From Planomicrobium sp. YIM 101495 (lineage in GTDB: Bacteria > Bacillota > Bacilli > Bacillales_A > Planococcaceae): a stretch of 64,000 nt of DNA. Shown piece by piece: positions 50,868 through 58,575 of the stretch. Under the pieces are notes generated by a model. It was not told the origin of the DNA, searched no databases, and worked only from the letters and a program-made list of their open reading frames with translations. Positions within the stretch are counted from its first letter, which is position 1. The number at the start of each line of letters is the position of its first letter. The position numbers were made by a program, and so were the translations under genes. The stretch lies in the NCBI RefSeq assembly GCF_009707665.1, contig NZ_WLZW01000002.1, forward strand, positions 186,001 to 250,000, in the 5' to 3' direction.

Positions 50868-50886
50868 GACGAGCGGCAATTCACCC
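50858..50886 (+). repeat. 29-bp direct repeat, copy 2
   Basis: TGTCCGGAGCGACGAGC..GGCAATTCACCC, overlapping the end of module copy B; its partner is 232 bases upstream. Confidence 0.7.
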
Positions 50887-50954
50887 ATCACTGCACTTGT
50901 TTTTCGCTCATAATAATCCAAAGTAACTATCTCTTTCAACTAAGCACTTCCTTC

Positions 50955-51007
50955 TTGACTTTAAATAGTACACCCCCTAAACTAATAATGGTTTAGGGGG
51001 TGTACTA
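50955..51007 (+). promoter_or_regulatory. Promoter and 42-bp operator of the MarR-MmpL operon
   Basis: TTGACT (50955-50960), 17-base spacer, TAAACT (50978-50983). Perfect 17-bp arms TAGTACACCCCCTAAAC (50966-50982) and its reverse complement (50991-51007) flank 8 bases, covering the -10 and the start of transcription. The right arm contains the GGGGGTG that serves as ribosome site for the TTG start at 51010. Confidence 0.8.
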
Positions 51008-51009
51008 AT

Positions 51010-51453
51010 TTGGATAAACGAATAAAAGAAGCAGTGGATCTATTTACCGACGTGATGATCTACGGCACGGAACGAGTCATCAAAAAAGTCGATCATCCGC
51101 TCTGGAACGAATATTCACCCGAGCAGATGCAAATGCTGAAGTTCATCTACAAGGAAGGGACCGTGACCTCCAGTCGTCTTGCAGTTTTGCAGGGCGTCAA
51201 TAAAAGTGCCATTTCCAACCGTCTGAAAAAACTTCTGCAAGATGAGTTGGTACAAATTGCGGAATCAAAGGACAAGCGGCAAAAGCTGCTGGAAATCACA
51301 GATGAAGGGGAAGCGAAAATGCGCCAATCGGATGCAGCGCTGACTGCCTATATCGAAAAGCTGATGCTCGAGCAAGTTGAAGACGAAGAAATCGATCAGT
51401 TCCTGCATATTTTCCGGAAACTGAAAGACATATTAATCATAGATGAGGTGTAA
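51010..51453 (+). CDS. MarR-family regulator, YdgG-like
   Basis: A 147-residue winged-helix protein: QMLKFIYKEGTVTSSRLAVLQGVNKSAISNRLKKLLQDELVQIAESKDKRQKLLEITDEGE contains the recognition helix and wing. A TTG start codon at 51010 lies three bases after the operator palindrome, and no other start fits. Placement directly ahead of an MmpL-type exporter repeats the B. subtilis ydgG-ydgH arrangement. It probably represses its own operon until an inducer binds. Confidence 0.88.
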   Translation: MDKRIKEAVDLFTDVMIYGTERVIKKVDHPLWNEYSPEQMQMLKFIYKEGTVTSSRLAVLQGVNKSAISNRLKKLLQDELVQIAESKDKRQKLLEITDEGEAKMRQSDAALTAYIEKLMLEQVEDEEIDQFLHIFRKLKDILIIDEV

Positions 51454-51456
51454 GAA

Positions 51457-54081
51457 ATGCGTACAATCATTAAACTGAAATGGCCGATTTTCATCGGTTT
51501 GATCGTATTGACAGTCGGACTGTTTTTCCTGGCACCGAACTTAACGGAACAAGCGGAAAACGCAGGAGTGATCCAGTTATCCAGCGATGATTCTTCCCAG
51601 CAGGCAGCGAACATGAAAGTGGATGCCGGAGCGGCTGCGCAGATGATTTCGCTCGTCGTCACGCTCGATCAGCAGCTGACTGACGAGAACCGTACAGAAC
51701 TGACGCAGCTCGTCGAGGATGTCGAGGAGCTCGGCGATTCTGTGACGGAGGTGCTGAACCCATTCGAAAGTGAAGAGCTGGAAGAACAGCTTGTCTCAGC
51801 AGATGGCAAAACCGTCCTTCTGCCGATCACTGTCGATGGGGATGATGCGGAAACGACTGCTGTCGCTGATCAGGTGCGGGAACTTGTCCCGTCTTCATTG
51901 ACTGCTTATGTCACTGGGGAAGCGATCATCAATAATGACGTGAACGTCAGCGCACAAGAAGGGCTGAAACGGACGGAGATCATCACGGTTGTCTTGATCT
52001 TCGGATTATTGCTTGCGGTATTCCGCTCGATCGTGACACCGTTCATTCCGCTTGTAGCCGTCGGGATTTCGTATTTGCTGAGCCAATCGGTCGTGGCATT
52101 TTTCATCGACTGGTTCGGCTTCCCGGTCTCCAACTACACGCAAATTTTCCTTGTCGCCATCCTCTTCGGGATCGGTACGGATTATTGTATTTTGCTACTG
52201 AGTCGGTATAAGGAAGAATTATCATCAGGGAAAAACGTGGAAGACGCCATCGTCCAAACGTATAAAACTGCGGGACGTACGCTGTTCCTCAGTGGACTGG
52301 CTGTCTTTGTCGGCTTCTCGGCAATCGGCTTCGCAGAGTTCCCGATCTTCAAGTCGGCTGTCGCCGTAGCGGTCGGAATCTTCGTCTTGCTTTTGGTCCT
52401 GTATACAGTCGTACCGTTCTTCATGGCTGTGCTGAAGGAAAAGCTGTTCTGGCCTTCCAAGAAGTCAGCTTCCCATAAAGACAGTAAGCTTTGGATCAAT
52501 ATGAGCAAATTATCGGTCGGACGTCCGCTTCTCTCGATGCTGGTCGTCGCAATCATCACGGTGCCGCTGCTGTTCACTTACAATAACGACATCTCATTCA
52601 ACACGGTTGATGAAATCGGTGATAGCTACGAATCGGTGAAAGGCTTGCGCGCAATCGAGGAAGGTTTCGGCAAAGGAGATTCCTTGCCGCTTGAAGTGTT
52701 GGTGAAATCGGATGCTGTGTTGGCGGATGAAGAGACGGTTCCTTACTTTGAATTGCTTGCACGCGAAATCGAGAAAGTGAATGGTGTCGATTCGATCCGT
52801 TCCATCACACGTCCGACCGGGGAAGTCATCGAAGAGTTGTATGTCGATGAACAGCTTGGACTATTGGCAGAAGGCATTGGAGAAGCACAAAATGGGCTGA
52901 CGGAAATTGGCGACGGCTTGACAGAAATACAGGACGGCCTTGCTGAAGCGGGTGCAGGTGCCGACGGAGCAGGTGGTCTTGGGGAGGCAGCTGCAGGACT
53001 TGGACAATTGAACGAGCAGCTAGCGCTTGTGACGCAAGGGCTTCAGCAAACAGGCAATATCCAGCAGACGGTCGGTGGCTTGACGGCCATCAGCGGTGGG
53101 CTTGCTGAAATCCAGCAAGGACTAGGCGGAGCTGCTGCCCAGACAGAACAGCTTGGTGCAGGAATCGGCCAACTGACAGAAGGACTGACTGCTGCCTCTG
53201 AAGGCGTCACGGAAGTTGCGGATGGATTGACGGAAGCGGCGGACATGATGCAGGCGATGAGCGATAGCGAGTCAGTACGTGCAACAGGCATGTTCATTCC
53301 GGAAGGCACATTGGAAGAGGAAGACTTCGGCCAAGTGCTCGACCGTTACACGTTCGGGGAAGAAACGGGTATGTTGATGGAAGTCATTCTGTCGGATGAT
53401 CCATATTCGGCTGAAGCGATCGAAGTGACGGCAGAAATTAAAGAAACGGTGGCGCGTACCGTGAGCGGAACGCCACTGGAAGAGATGGAGATCGCATTCG
53501 GCGGCATTTCAAGCGTCAACAGTGATCTTCAGGACATTTCCGGCGAAGATTTCACGCAGACGGTCATCATCATGCTCGTCAGCCTGTTCGTCATTTTGGC
53601 GATCCTGTTCCGTTCGCTGATCATGCCGCTTTATATGATCGGTTCGCTTCTGTTGACGTATTATACATCCATTGCGATCGCGGAATTGATCTTCGTCAAT
53701 GGCCTCGGCTATGACGGCATTTCGTGGGCTGTGCCATTCTTCGGCTTTGCGATGTTAGTCGCGCTCGGTGTCGACTATTCGATTTTCCTGCTGGACCGGT
53801 TCCGTGAAGAATCGTTCAGAGGGTTGTCGGTCGGTGAAGCGATGCGCATTTCAATGGCGAAGATGGGGACGGTCATCATCACGGCTGCGATCATTCTGGC
53901 TGGCACGTTCGGCGCGATGATGCCGTCGGGCGTCATGAGCTTGATGCAGATTGCGACAATCGTCATTACAGGTCTTCTCCTGTACGGCTTGATTGTTCTG
54001 CCGCTGCTCATTCCGGCCGTTTCGGTTTCATTCGGACAAGGTGTCTGGTGGCCGTTCGGGGCAAGGAAGAAAAACAAATAA
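51457..54081 (+). CDS. MMPL/RND-family exporter, YdgH-like
   Basis: An 874-residue protein with two repeats of a membrane anchor, a large outer loop and five helices. Transport motifs GTDYCILLLSRYKEEL (first half) and GVDYSIFLLDRFREE (second half) carry the proton-relay Asp-Tyr. The second outer loop has a long heptad-like stretch at about 470-600 rich in GLTEIGDGL, GLAEIQQGL and GLTEVADGL-type repeats, probably a helical stalk reaching into the wall. It exports lipids or hydrophobic drugs; substrate unknown. It follows the MarR stop by 3 bases. Confidence 0.92.
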   Translation: MRTIIKLKWPIFIGLIVLTVGLFFLAPNLTEQAENAGVIQLSSDDSSQQAANMKVDAGAAAQMISLVVTLDQQLTDENRTELTQLVEDVEELGDSVTEVLNPFESEELEEQLVSADGKTVLLPITVDGDDAETTAVADQVRELVPSSLTAYVTGEAIINNDVNVSAQEGLKRTEIITVVLIFGLLLAVFRSIVTPFIPLVAVGISYLLSQSVVAFFIDWFGFPVSNYTQIFLVAILFGIGTDYCILLLSRYKEELSSGKNVEDAIVQTYKTAGRTLFLSGLAVFVGFSAIGFAEFPIFKSAVAVAVGIFVLLLVLYTVVPFFMAVLKEKLFWPSKKSASHKDSKLWINMSKLSVGRPLLSMLVVAIITVPLLFTYNNDISFNTVDEIGDSYESVKGLRAIEEGFGKGDSLPLEVLVKSDAVLADEETVPYFELLAREIEKVNGVDSIRSITRPTGEVIEELYVDEQLGLLAEGIGEAQNGLTEIGDGLTEIQDGLAEAGAGADGAGGLGEAAAGLGQLNEQLALVTQGLQQTGNIQQTVGGLTAISGGLAEIQQGLGGAAAQTEQLGAGIGQLTEGLTAASEGVTEVADGLTEAADMMQAMSDSESVRATGMFIPEGTLEEEDFGQVLDRYTFGEETGMLMEVILSDDPYSAEAIEVTAEIKETVARTVSGTPLEEMEIAFGGISSVNSDLQDISGEDFTQTVIIMLVSLFVILAILFRSLIMPLYMIGSLLLTYYTSIAIAELIFVNGLGYDGISWAVPFFGFAMLVALGVDYSIFLLDRFREESFRGLSVGEAMRISMAKMGTVIITAAIILAGTFGAMMPSGVMSLMQIATIVITGLLLYGLIVLPLLIPAVSVSFGQGVWWPFGARKKNK

Positions 54082-54090
54082 ATTTGGATG

Positions 54091-54123
54091 AAGGACAGGG
54101 GAAAGTTCCTCTGTCCTTTTTTC
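54091..54123 (+). terminator. Intrinsic terminator
   Basis: AAGGACAG.GGAA..TTCC.CTGTCCTT followed by T6. Confidence 0.85.
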
Positions 54124-54220
54124 TTGGGAAGATTCTTTTTGGGCTTAGAAATAAGTGGTTTTTATTATCGGAATATTCATGTAAAATGGAGGGGATAATT
54201 ACTATTCGAGGAGGCTGAGT

Positions 54221-54481
54221 ATGTATTTCGCAGTCGCTGTTTTGTTTCACTTGCTTTATTTAGCGCTCGGACTGGCGATCTTCAAGTCCTTGTTTCACAG
54301 AAATCGCAGAAATGGGATTATTGTTTTGGTGGTCATTAGTTCGGCGGCGGTGTATCAATTAACAGTCGGTTATAGCCATTCTCTTGTATTGGGGATGACG
54401 TTAACAGTGACCACTGTCGCAATGGGGATTATCACGTATGTCATGACGAAGAGAAATCCGTCTTTCAGTGAAGCCATGTAA
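54221..54481 (+). CDS. Small three-helix membrane protein, unknown
   Basis: An 86-residue protein with hydrophobic helices at about 4-22, 33-50 and 55-74, basic residues between the first two (FHRNRRNG) and a hydrophilic C-terminus. The pattern predicts three membrane passes. No family is recognised. GAGGAGG precedes the ATG by 7 bases, which supports it being a gene. It stands alone between the YdgH terminator and the next gene. Confidence 0.68.
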   Translation: MYFAVAVLFHLLYLALGLAIFKSLFHRNRRNGIIVLVVISSAAVYQLTVGYSHSLVLGMTLTVTTVAMGIITYVMTKRNPSFSEAM

Positions 54482-54618
54482 AAGAAGGGGAGAGAGTACG
54501 ATGATTAAACATTTGCACCGCACTCCAGCTCAGCTTTGCCGTATGTATGCTGACGTGTGATGATCCCGGTTTTTGTGGTAAACTGTGAACAAGGGCAAGA
54601 AGGAAAGAGGGAACATGC

Positions 54619-55071
54619 ATGCTTACGTTTGAAGAGAAATTGGAGATCATTGAATCGTATCCGGAGCTGACACGGAAAGATGTGTCGATGAAGCGGGTGA
54701 ATTTTCATTTTGAGGAAAGTCTGTACGACAAGAAAATCGTCATCTATCATTTACATCCGAACGGTAACGGCTTTGTATACGTCGGCAATTTGCCGCAATA
54801 TGAAGCGGATGACCGCGGATTCATCAACATCCGGGAATTTTCCGAGAAGGAATTGCGCAGCGTCGTCGCGGATTCACTTGACTATTTGTCGCTTGAACCA
54901 GAGCCGCCATACGACAAAACGTGGACAAGCCGCACTGGAGACAAATTGGATCTAGTTTACGAAGAGCCTTTTTGGAATGTCTATACCGGCAAGAACTTGG
55001 AAGAAAGTTTCGGGACGTTTGAAGACGCTGAAACATATTTGCGCAGCGAAGGATTCAGAGAGCCGAAATAA
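54619..55071 (+). CDS. Conserved hypothetical protein, 150 aa
   Basis: A 150-residue soluble protein: an N-terminal FEEKLEIIESYPELTRKDVSMKRVNFHFEES, a beta-rich middle (KIVIYHLHPNGNGFVYVGNLP) and a C-terminal part containing WNVYTGKNLEESFGTFEDAETYLRSEGF, which looks like a small alpha/beta repeat of the first. No family can be named with confidence. GAGGGAAC precedes the ATG. A weak terminator lies 85 bases downstream. Confidence 0.7.
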   Translation: MLTFEEKLEIIESYPELTRKDVSMKRVNFHFEESLYDKKIVIYHLHPNGNGFVYVGNLPQYEADDRGFINIREFSEKELRSVVADSLDYLSLEPEPPYDKTWTSRTGDKLDLVYEEPFWNVYTGKNLEESFGTFEDAETYLRSEGFREPK

Positions 55072-55156
55072 GTGGAGTCCGGTTGTTGGAGAAGGCGGGA
55101 GAATTGCTGAGGACTGGGAGATTCTTCCGCGCCTCGTTTCTCGTTTATGAATGAAA

Positions 55157-55179
55157 CTCTTCCTTATGGGAAGGGTTTT
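55157..55179 (+). terminator. Probable intrinsic terminator
   Basis: CTCTTCC/GGAAGGG with one G-T pair, loop TTATG, then TTTTCTT. Confidence 0.6.
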
Positions 55180-55192
55180 CTTATTCTTAGGA

Positions 55193-55228
55193 AGAATCGC
55201 TGATAAACGATCCAGAATCGCCGATAAA
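55193..55228 (+). repeat. Two direct repeats, AGAATCGCYGATAAA
   Basis: Two copies of a 15-base motif (55193-55207 and 55214-55228) differ at one base and are spaced exactly 21 bases, two helical turns, about 85 bases before the VOC/lactamase gene. Confidence 0.55.
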
Positions 55229-55310
55229 TTGAAATTTACTGTTAATTCATGTGCGAGTGAGGAAAAAAACTGCGAATTTCGGTATGCTTGAAAATAGAGG
55301 TGAAGTGGAA

Positions 55311-56960
55311 ATGTTCAAGAAAGTGACGCTCTATACTGACAAGTTGCATGAAATGAAAGGCTTTTATGAATACCAGCTCGGCTTCCGTATCATTGAAGAA
55401 GACGAAACGAGCTTCATGCTGGCAGTCGGCGACTCGCAGCTCGTCTTCAAGCAAGCTGCACAGCCGGCCTTGTATCATTTTGCCTTCAATATCCCGGGCA
55501 ACCAGTTTTCGCTTGCGAAAGGATGGGCTAGTTCGCGCGTGGAATTGAACCGGCAGGAAGGAATGGATGAAATCTATTATGCCAACTTCGACGCGGACGC
55601 ATTTTACTTCCTGGATCCGGCGGGGAACGTCGTCGAATTCCTTGGGCGGCGAGCTGTGGACCGCATGGGGAACTTCACGGTCGATTCATTGTTGAGCATC
55701 AGTGAAGTCAGCATCACGACACCGTTCGTCGAAGAAGTCGGCCGGCAAATCGAAGAGATGGACATCCCGGTGCGCGGCAATAAAGGAATCGATCCGGATT
55801 CCTTGAATTTCCTTGGAGGCGGAGATGCCTTCATCATTCTCGTGGCGCCAAAACGTACTTGGTATTTTTCCAAGCAACGCAGTGAAGTACATCCGCTGTC
55901 GATCGAATTGCTGGACGGGCGGCAGATCGATATTGATGAAGAAGGCAAGCTCGGCAAAGCAAAACCGGAAAACCCGATTTCGGATGGCATGGAAGAGATC
56001 GGGTTTTCCGGCGTAGCACTGCGGAAGACGGAAGAAGTATGGTCAGCAGCAAAAGACTTCGCAGACCGTGCGAACAAGCGGCTGAACTCGATGGATACAC
56101 GCTTCGGCATCGCATCCGGCAGTAAGATCTTCACAGCGGTTGTGGTATTGCAGCTCGTGGAAGAAGGGAAGCTGCAGCTGGAAAACCGGTTATCGCAGCT
56201 GCTTCCGGAGGTATTCCCGGCATTCGATGTGACAATCCATCAATTATTGACGCACACTTCCGGCATCCCGGATTATTTCGACGAGGAAGTGATGGATGAC
56301 TTCGAGGAATTGTGGATGGAGCATCCGATGTACCGCATGCAGACGGGAAGGGATTTCGTTCCATTGTTTGCGGAGCAGCCGATGATGTTCGAGCCAGGTG
56401 CACGTTTCCATTACAATAACGCCGGGTTCATCGCGCTCGGACTGGTCGTAGAGAAATTGACAGGGCGCCCGGTAACCGACATGATCGAAGAACGCGTCTT
56501 CGCGCTTGCAGGGATGGAGCGGTCGGGCTACTTCCGATTGGACCAGCTTCCTGCTGAAACGGCAAATGGCTATATCCAAGAAGAAACAGGCTGGCGGACA
56601 AACCAGTACGCCCTGCCGATTAAAGGCGGTGCGGACGGCGGTGCATTCGTCACAGCTGCGGACATGACACTGTTCTGGGAAAAACTGATGGCATATGAAC
56701 TGCTCGGCGAGAAGATGACACGCGCGCTTCTGACGCCGTATGCTGAAGGGGAAGACGGAAAATACGGCTACGGCGTCTGGATCGAGGAACAGGGTGACGC
56801 AGTCGTGAAGTATCATGTCATGGGCTATGACCCTGGTGTCAGCTTCCACTCCGGTTTCTATCCGGCGAGTGGCACGGTATTGACGGTTGCGTCGAATGAA
56901 AGTGCTGGCGCTTCTGACGTCACGGAATTAATCGAGAAGACGAATGCATTGATCGAGTAA
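55311..56960 (+). CDS. Fusion of VOC (glyoxalase) and serine beta-lactamase-like hydrolase domains
   Basis: A 549-residue protein. The N-terminal part (about 1-180) is a glyoxalase/bleomycin-resistance type module: KKVTLYTDKLHEMKGFYEYQLGFRIIEED, YHFAFNIPG, FYFLDPAGNVVEFLG, with a second degenerate copy (SISEVSITTPFVEEVGRQIEEM). The C-terminal part (about 245-549) is a class C beta-lactamase/peptidase fold with SxxK S269-K272 in IASGSKIF, LLTHTSGIPDYF and YNN at about 368-370; HSGF near 522 may replace the KTG box. There is no signal peptide, so it is cytosolic. Start: ATG 55311, with GTG 55305 as alternative. Confidence 0.85.
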   Translation: MFKKVTLYTDKLHEMKGFYEYQLGFRIIEEDETSFMLAVGDSQLVFKQAAQPALYHFAFNIPGNQFSLAKGWASSRVELNRQEGMDEIYYANFDADAFYFLDPAGNVVEFLGRRAVDRMGNFTVDSLLSISEVSITTPFVEEVGRQIEEMDIPVRGNKGIDPDSLNFLGGGDAFIILVAPKRTWYFSKQRSEVHPLSIELLDGRQIDIDEEGKLGKAKPENPISDGMEEIGFSGVALRKTEEVWSAAKDFADRANKRLNSMDTRFGIASGSKIFTAVVVLQLVEEGKLQLENRLSQLLPEVFPAFDVTIHQLLTHTSGIPDYFDEEVMDDFEELWMEHPMYRMQTGRDFVPLFAEQPMMFEPGARFHYNNAGFIALGLVVEKLTGRPVTDMIEERVFALAGMERSGYFRLDQLPAETANGYIQEETGWRTNQYALPIKGGADGGAFVTAADMTLFWEKLMAYELLGEKMTRALLTPYAEGEDGKYGYGVWIEEQGDAVVKYHVMGYDPGVSFHSGFYPASGTVLTVASNESAGASDVTELIEKTNALIE

Positions 56961-56983
56961 CGGATCAGAAAGGGGAAGGCGAT

Positions 56984-57091
56984 ATGAACGGAAAGAAATT
57001 GGCGCTCTATGTGGCTATCGGTACGCTGGTGCTCGCACTCCTGATCTATCTCGGGTTTCAGTGGTACTTCACAGTCAATCCGGTTCAATGA
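56984..57091 (+). CDS. 35-aa single-helix membrane protein
   Basis: A very small frame, ATG 56984 to TGA 57089-57091, with AAAGGGGAAGG 7-8 bases upstream. Residues 6-27 (LALYVAIGTLVLALLIYLGF) form one membrane helix, followed by QWYFTVNPVQ. It starts 24 bases after the VOC/lactamase stop and directly precedes a strong terminator, so it is the last gene of that operon. No family is known to me. Confidence 0.6.
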   Translation: MNGKKLALYVAIGTLVLALLIYLGFQWYFTVNPVQ

Positions 57092-57097
57092 AAAAAT

Positions 57098-57140
57098 GGC
57101 AGTGCAACCCGATGATTCGGGTTTGTACTGCCGCTTTTTT
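57098..57140 (+). terminator. Intrinsic terminator
   Basis: GGCAGT.CAAACCCGA-type stem (GGCAGTGCAACCCGA/TCGGGTTTGTACTGCC) followed by GCTTTTTTT. Confidence 0.85.
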
Positions 57141-57145
57141 TGCGC

Positions 57146-57171
57146 AAAAAAAGAACTCTTCCGAAGAAGAG
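57146..57171 (-). terminator. Terminator of the cold shock gene
   Basis: On the minus strand, CTCTTC/GAAGAG (57171-57156) followed by TTCTTTTTTT, 22 bases after the csp stop. Confidence 0.75.
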
Positions 57172-57192
57172 CCCTTGAAAAGTCAAATTAGA

Positions 57193-57393
57193 TTACGCTT
57201 TTTGAACGTTCGTAGCTTGAAGACCGCGTTGGCCTTGCTCGATGTCAAAAGTAACTTCTTGACCTTCATCTAAAGTTTTGAAACCTTCGCTTTGGATAGC
57301 TGAGAAGTGTACGAATACGTCGTCTCCGCCTTCGCGTTCGATGAAGCCGAATCCTTTTTCTGAGTTAAACCATTTTACTTTACCTTGTTCCAT
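57193..57393 (-). CDS. Cold shock protein (CspA/CspB family)
   Basis: A 66-residue OB-fold RNA/ssDNA chaperone. RNP1 KGFGFIE (about 13-19) and RNP2 DVFVHFS (25-31) are intact, as is the start [11 protein letters not shown]. It melts mRNA secondary structure at low temperature and in growing cells. GAGGAGG precedes the ATG. The transcript begins about 107 bases upstream, a long leader as usual for cold-regulated csp mRNAs. Confidence 0.95.
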   Translation of the reverse strand: MEQGKVKWFNSEKGFGFIEREGGDDVFVHFSAIQSEGFKTLDEGQEVTFDIEQGQRGLQATNVQKA

Positions 57394-57506
57394 GTGTGTT
57401 TCCTCCTCGTATGCTTATGCATACATTGTATTACTATCCTTGCTCAAACCTTGCAGATGAACATCTGACACTCTTGAAAGCATCCGAACAAAAATAATTC
57501 TTCTTA

Positions 57507-57535
57507 AGAATAGCATGCTTCAAAAGGAAAAGCAA
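57507..57535 (-). promoter_or_regulatory. Sigma-A promoter of csp with long leader
   Basis: On the minus strand TTGCTT (57535-57530), 17-base spacer, TATTCT (57512-57507), placing transcription start near 57500 and leaving an untranslated leader of roughly 105 bases. The gap 57394-57637 holds nothing else seen. Confidence 0.6.
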
Positions 57536-57637
57536 GCGATTATGTACTTTTCATGAAAAGAGTGTGGGCTCCCACATCTTTCAGGCTGTGAAAAGACATG
57601 ATAAACTAATGCCACAAGGGGACGGAGGAGCGGGGCG

Positions 57638-58357
57638 ATGGAAACTTTATATGAAGAAGAAATGAACGGACCACAAGGATGTGTGCGTGTATCGATCGAG
57701 CCGCTTGAGCGGAAGGAGCTGCCGGGGATGCTTGTGCTCCAGCAGTCCGTATGTGAAGCGTTGGAGGACCAAACGATCCTGCAAGCTTTGACGATAGAAG
57801 AGTTCGAATTCATCTTTGCCGGCAATGGACTGATGGTCGGCGCTTATGCGGAAGGGGAATTGATCGCGTTCCGCGCGCTACTGGCACCGCCGATCGACGC
57901 GGAGCATCTTGGCTATGATATTGGACTAACGGAAGACATGCTGCCGCGCGTCATCTACCAGGAAATCTCGGTTGTCCACCCGTCTTACAGGGGCAATCGG
58001 TTGCAGCAGAAGATGGGAGACGTCGTCATGCGTCAGCTGCCGCTCCTTGAACGGGAGTTCCGCTTCGTCTGCGCAACGGTCGCACCAGGGAATTTGGCGA
58101 GCTTGAAGGACAAGCTGGCACAAGGCATGGAAATCCATGCGCTGAAAGAAAAATACGGCGACTGGCTCCGTTATATCCTCGTCAAAGACCTGGAAGCACC
58201 CCGGAAGCCCGGTGGTGAGCGTGTATTGGTGGAAATCGAAAATCTGGATCGCCAAAAGCAATTGCTTGCAGATGGATTTGTCGGCGTCGGGATAGAGGAA
58301 AGGGAAAGACGGGGGCTGCTCGAATTTTTACAAATTGAGCGGAGTGATCGGAAATGA
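57638..58357 (+). CDS. GNAT-family acetyltransferase-like protein
   Basis: A 239-residue protein with a GNAT fold in the middle: GLMVGAYAEGELIAFRALL, then VIYQEISVVHPSYRGNRLQQKMGDVVMRQL (acetyl-CoA loop in PSYRGNRLQQKM) and CATVAPGNLASLKDKLAQGM. The C-terminal 60 residues are an extra domain with VLVEIENLDRQKQLLADGFVGVGI. The substrate is unknown. GGAGGAGCGGGG precedes the ATG. A possible weak terminator lies about 120 bases downstream (58480-58514). Confidence 0.78.
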   Translation: METLYEEEMNGPQGCVRVSIEPLERKELPGMLVLQQSVCEALEDQTILQALTIEEFEFIFAGNGLMVGAYAEGELIAFRALLAPPIDAEHLGYDIGLTEDMLPRVIYQEISVVHPSYRGNRLQQKMGDVVMRQLPLLEREFRFVCATVAPGNLASLKDKLAQGMEIHALKEKYGDWLRYILVKDLEAPRKPGGERVLVEIENLDRQKQLLADGFVGVGIEERERRGLLEFLQIERSDRK

Positions 58358-58575
58358 AGGAATCGATGGAAGCAGCGAAATAGACCTGGAGTTCAAAGTG
58401 GATCGAATAGCTGCAACCACGGCGCACAGATTATAGCATTCGGATGAAGCGGTCATTGAAGGCTTTTTCCTCATAAAAAGTTGACTTTTTCAGCCGGAAA
58501 GGTCGCTTTTTTTCGCGCGCTTGTGTTTAATAGAAGATGAAGTACATACGAAATAGATGAATTGGAGTGAATTAC

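Noticed and set aside
54501-54560. An 18-codon frame after GGGGAGAG between two small genes.
   Set aside because: Too short, and the sequence (CTCCAGCTCAGC) resembles intergenic repeat debris.
58480-58514. TTGACT followed by a T-rich stretch as promoter for fumC.
   Set aside because: No acceptable -10 at 16-18 bases; the stretch looks more like a weak terminator of the preceding gene.
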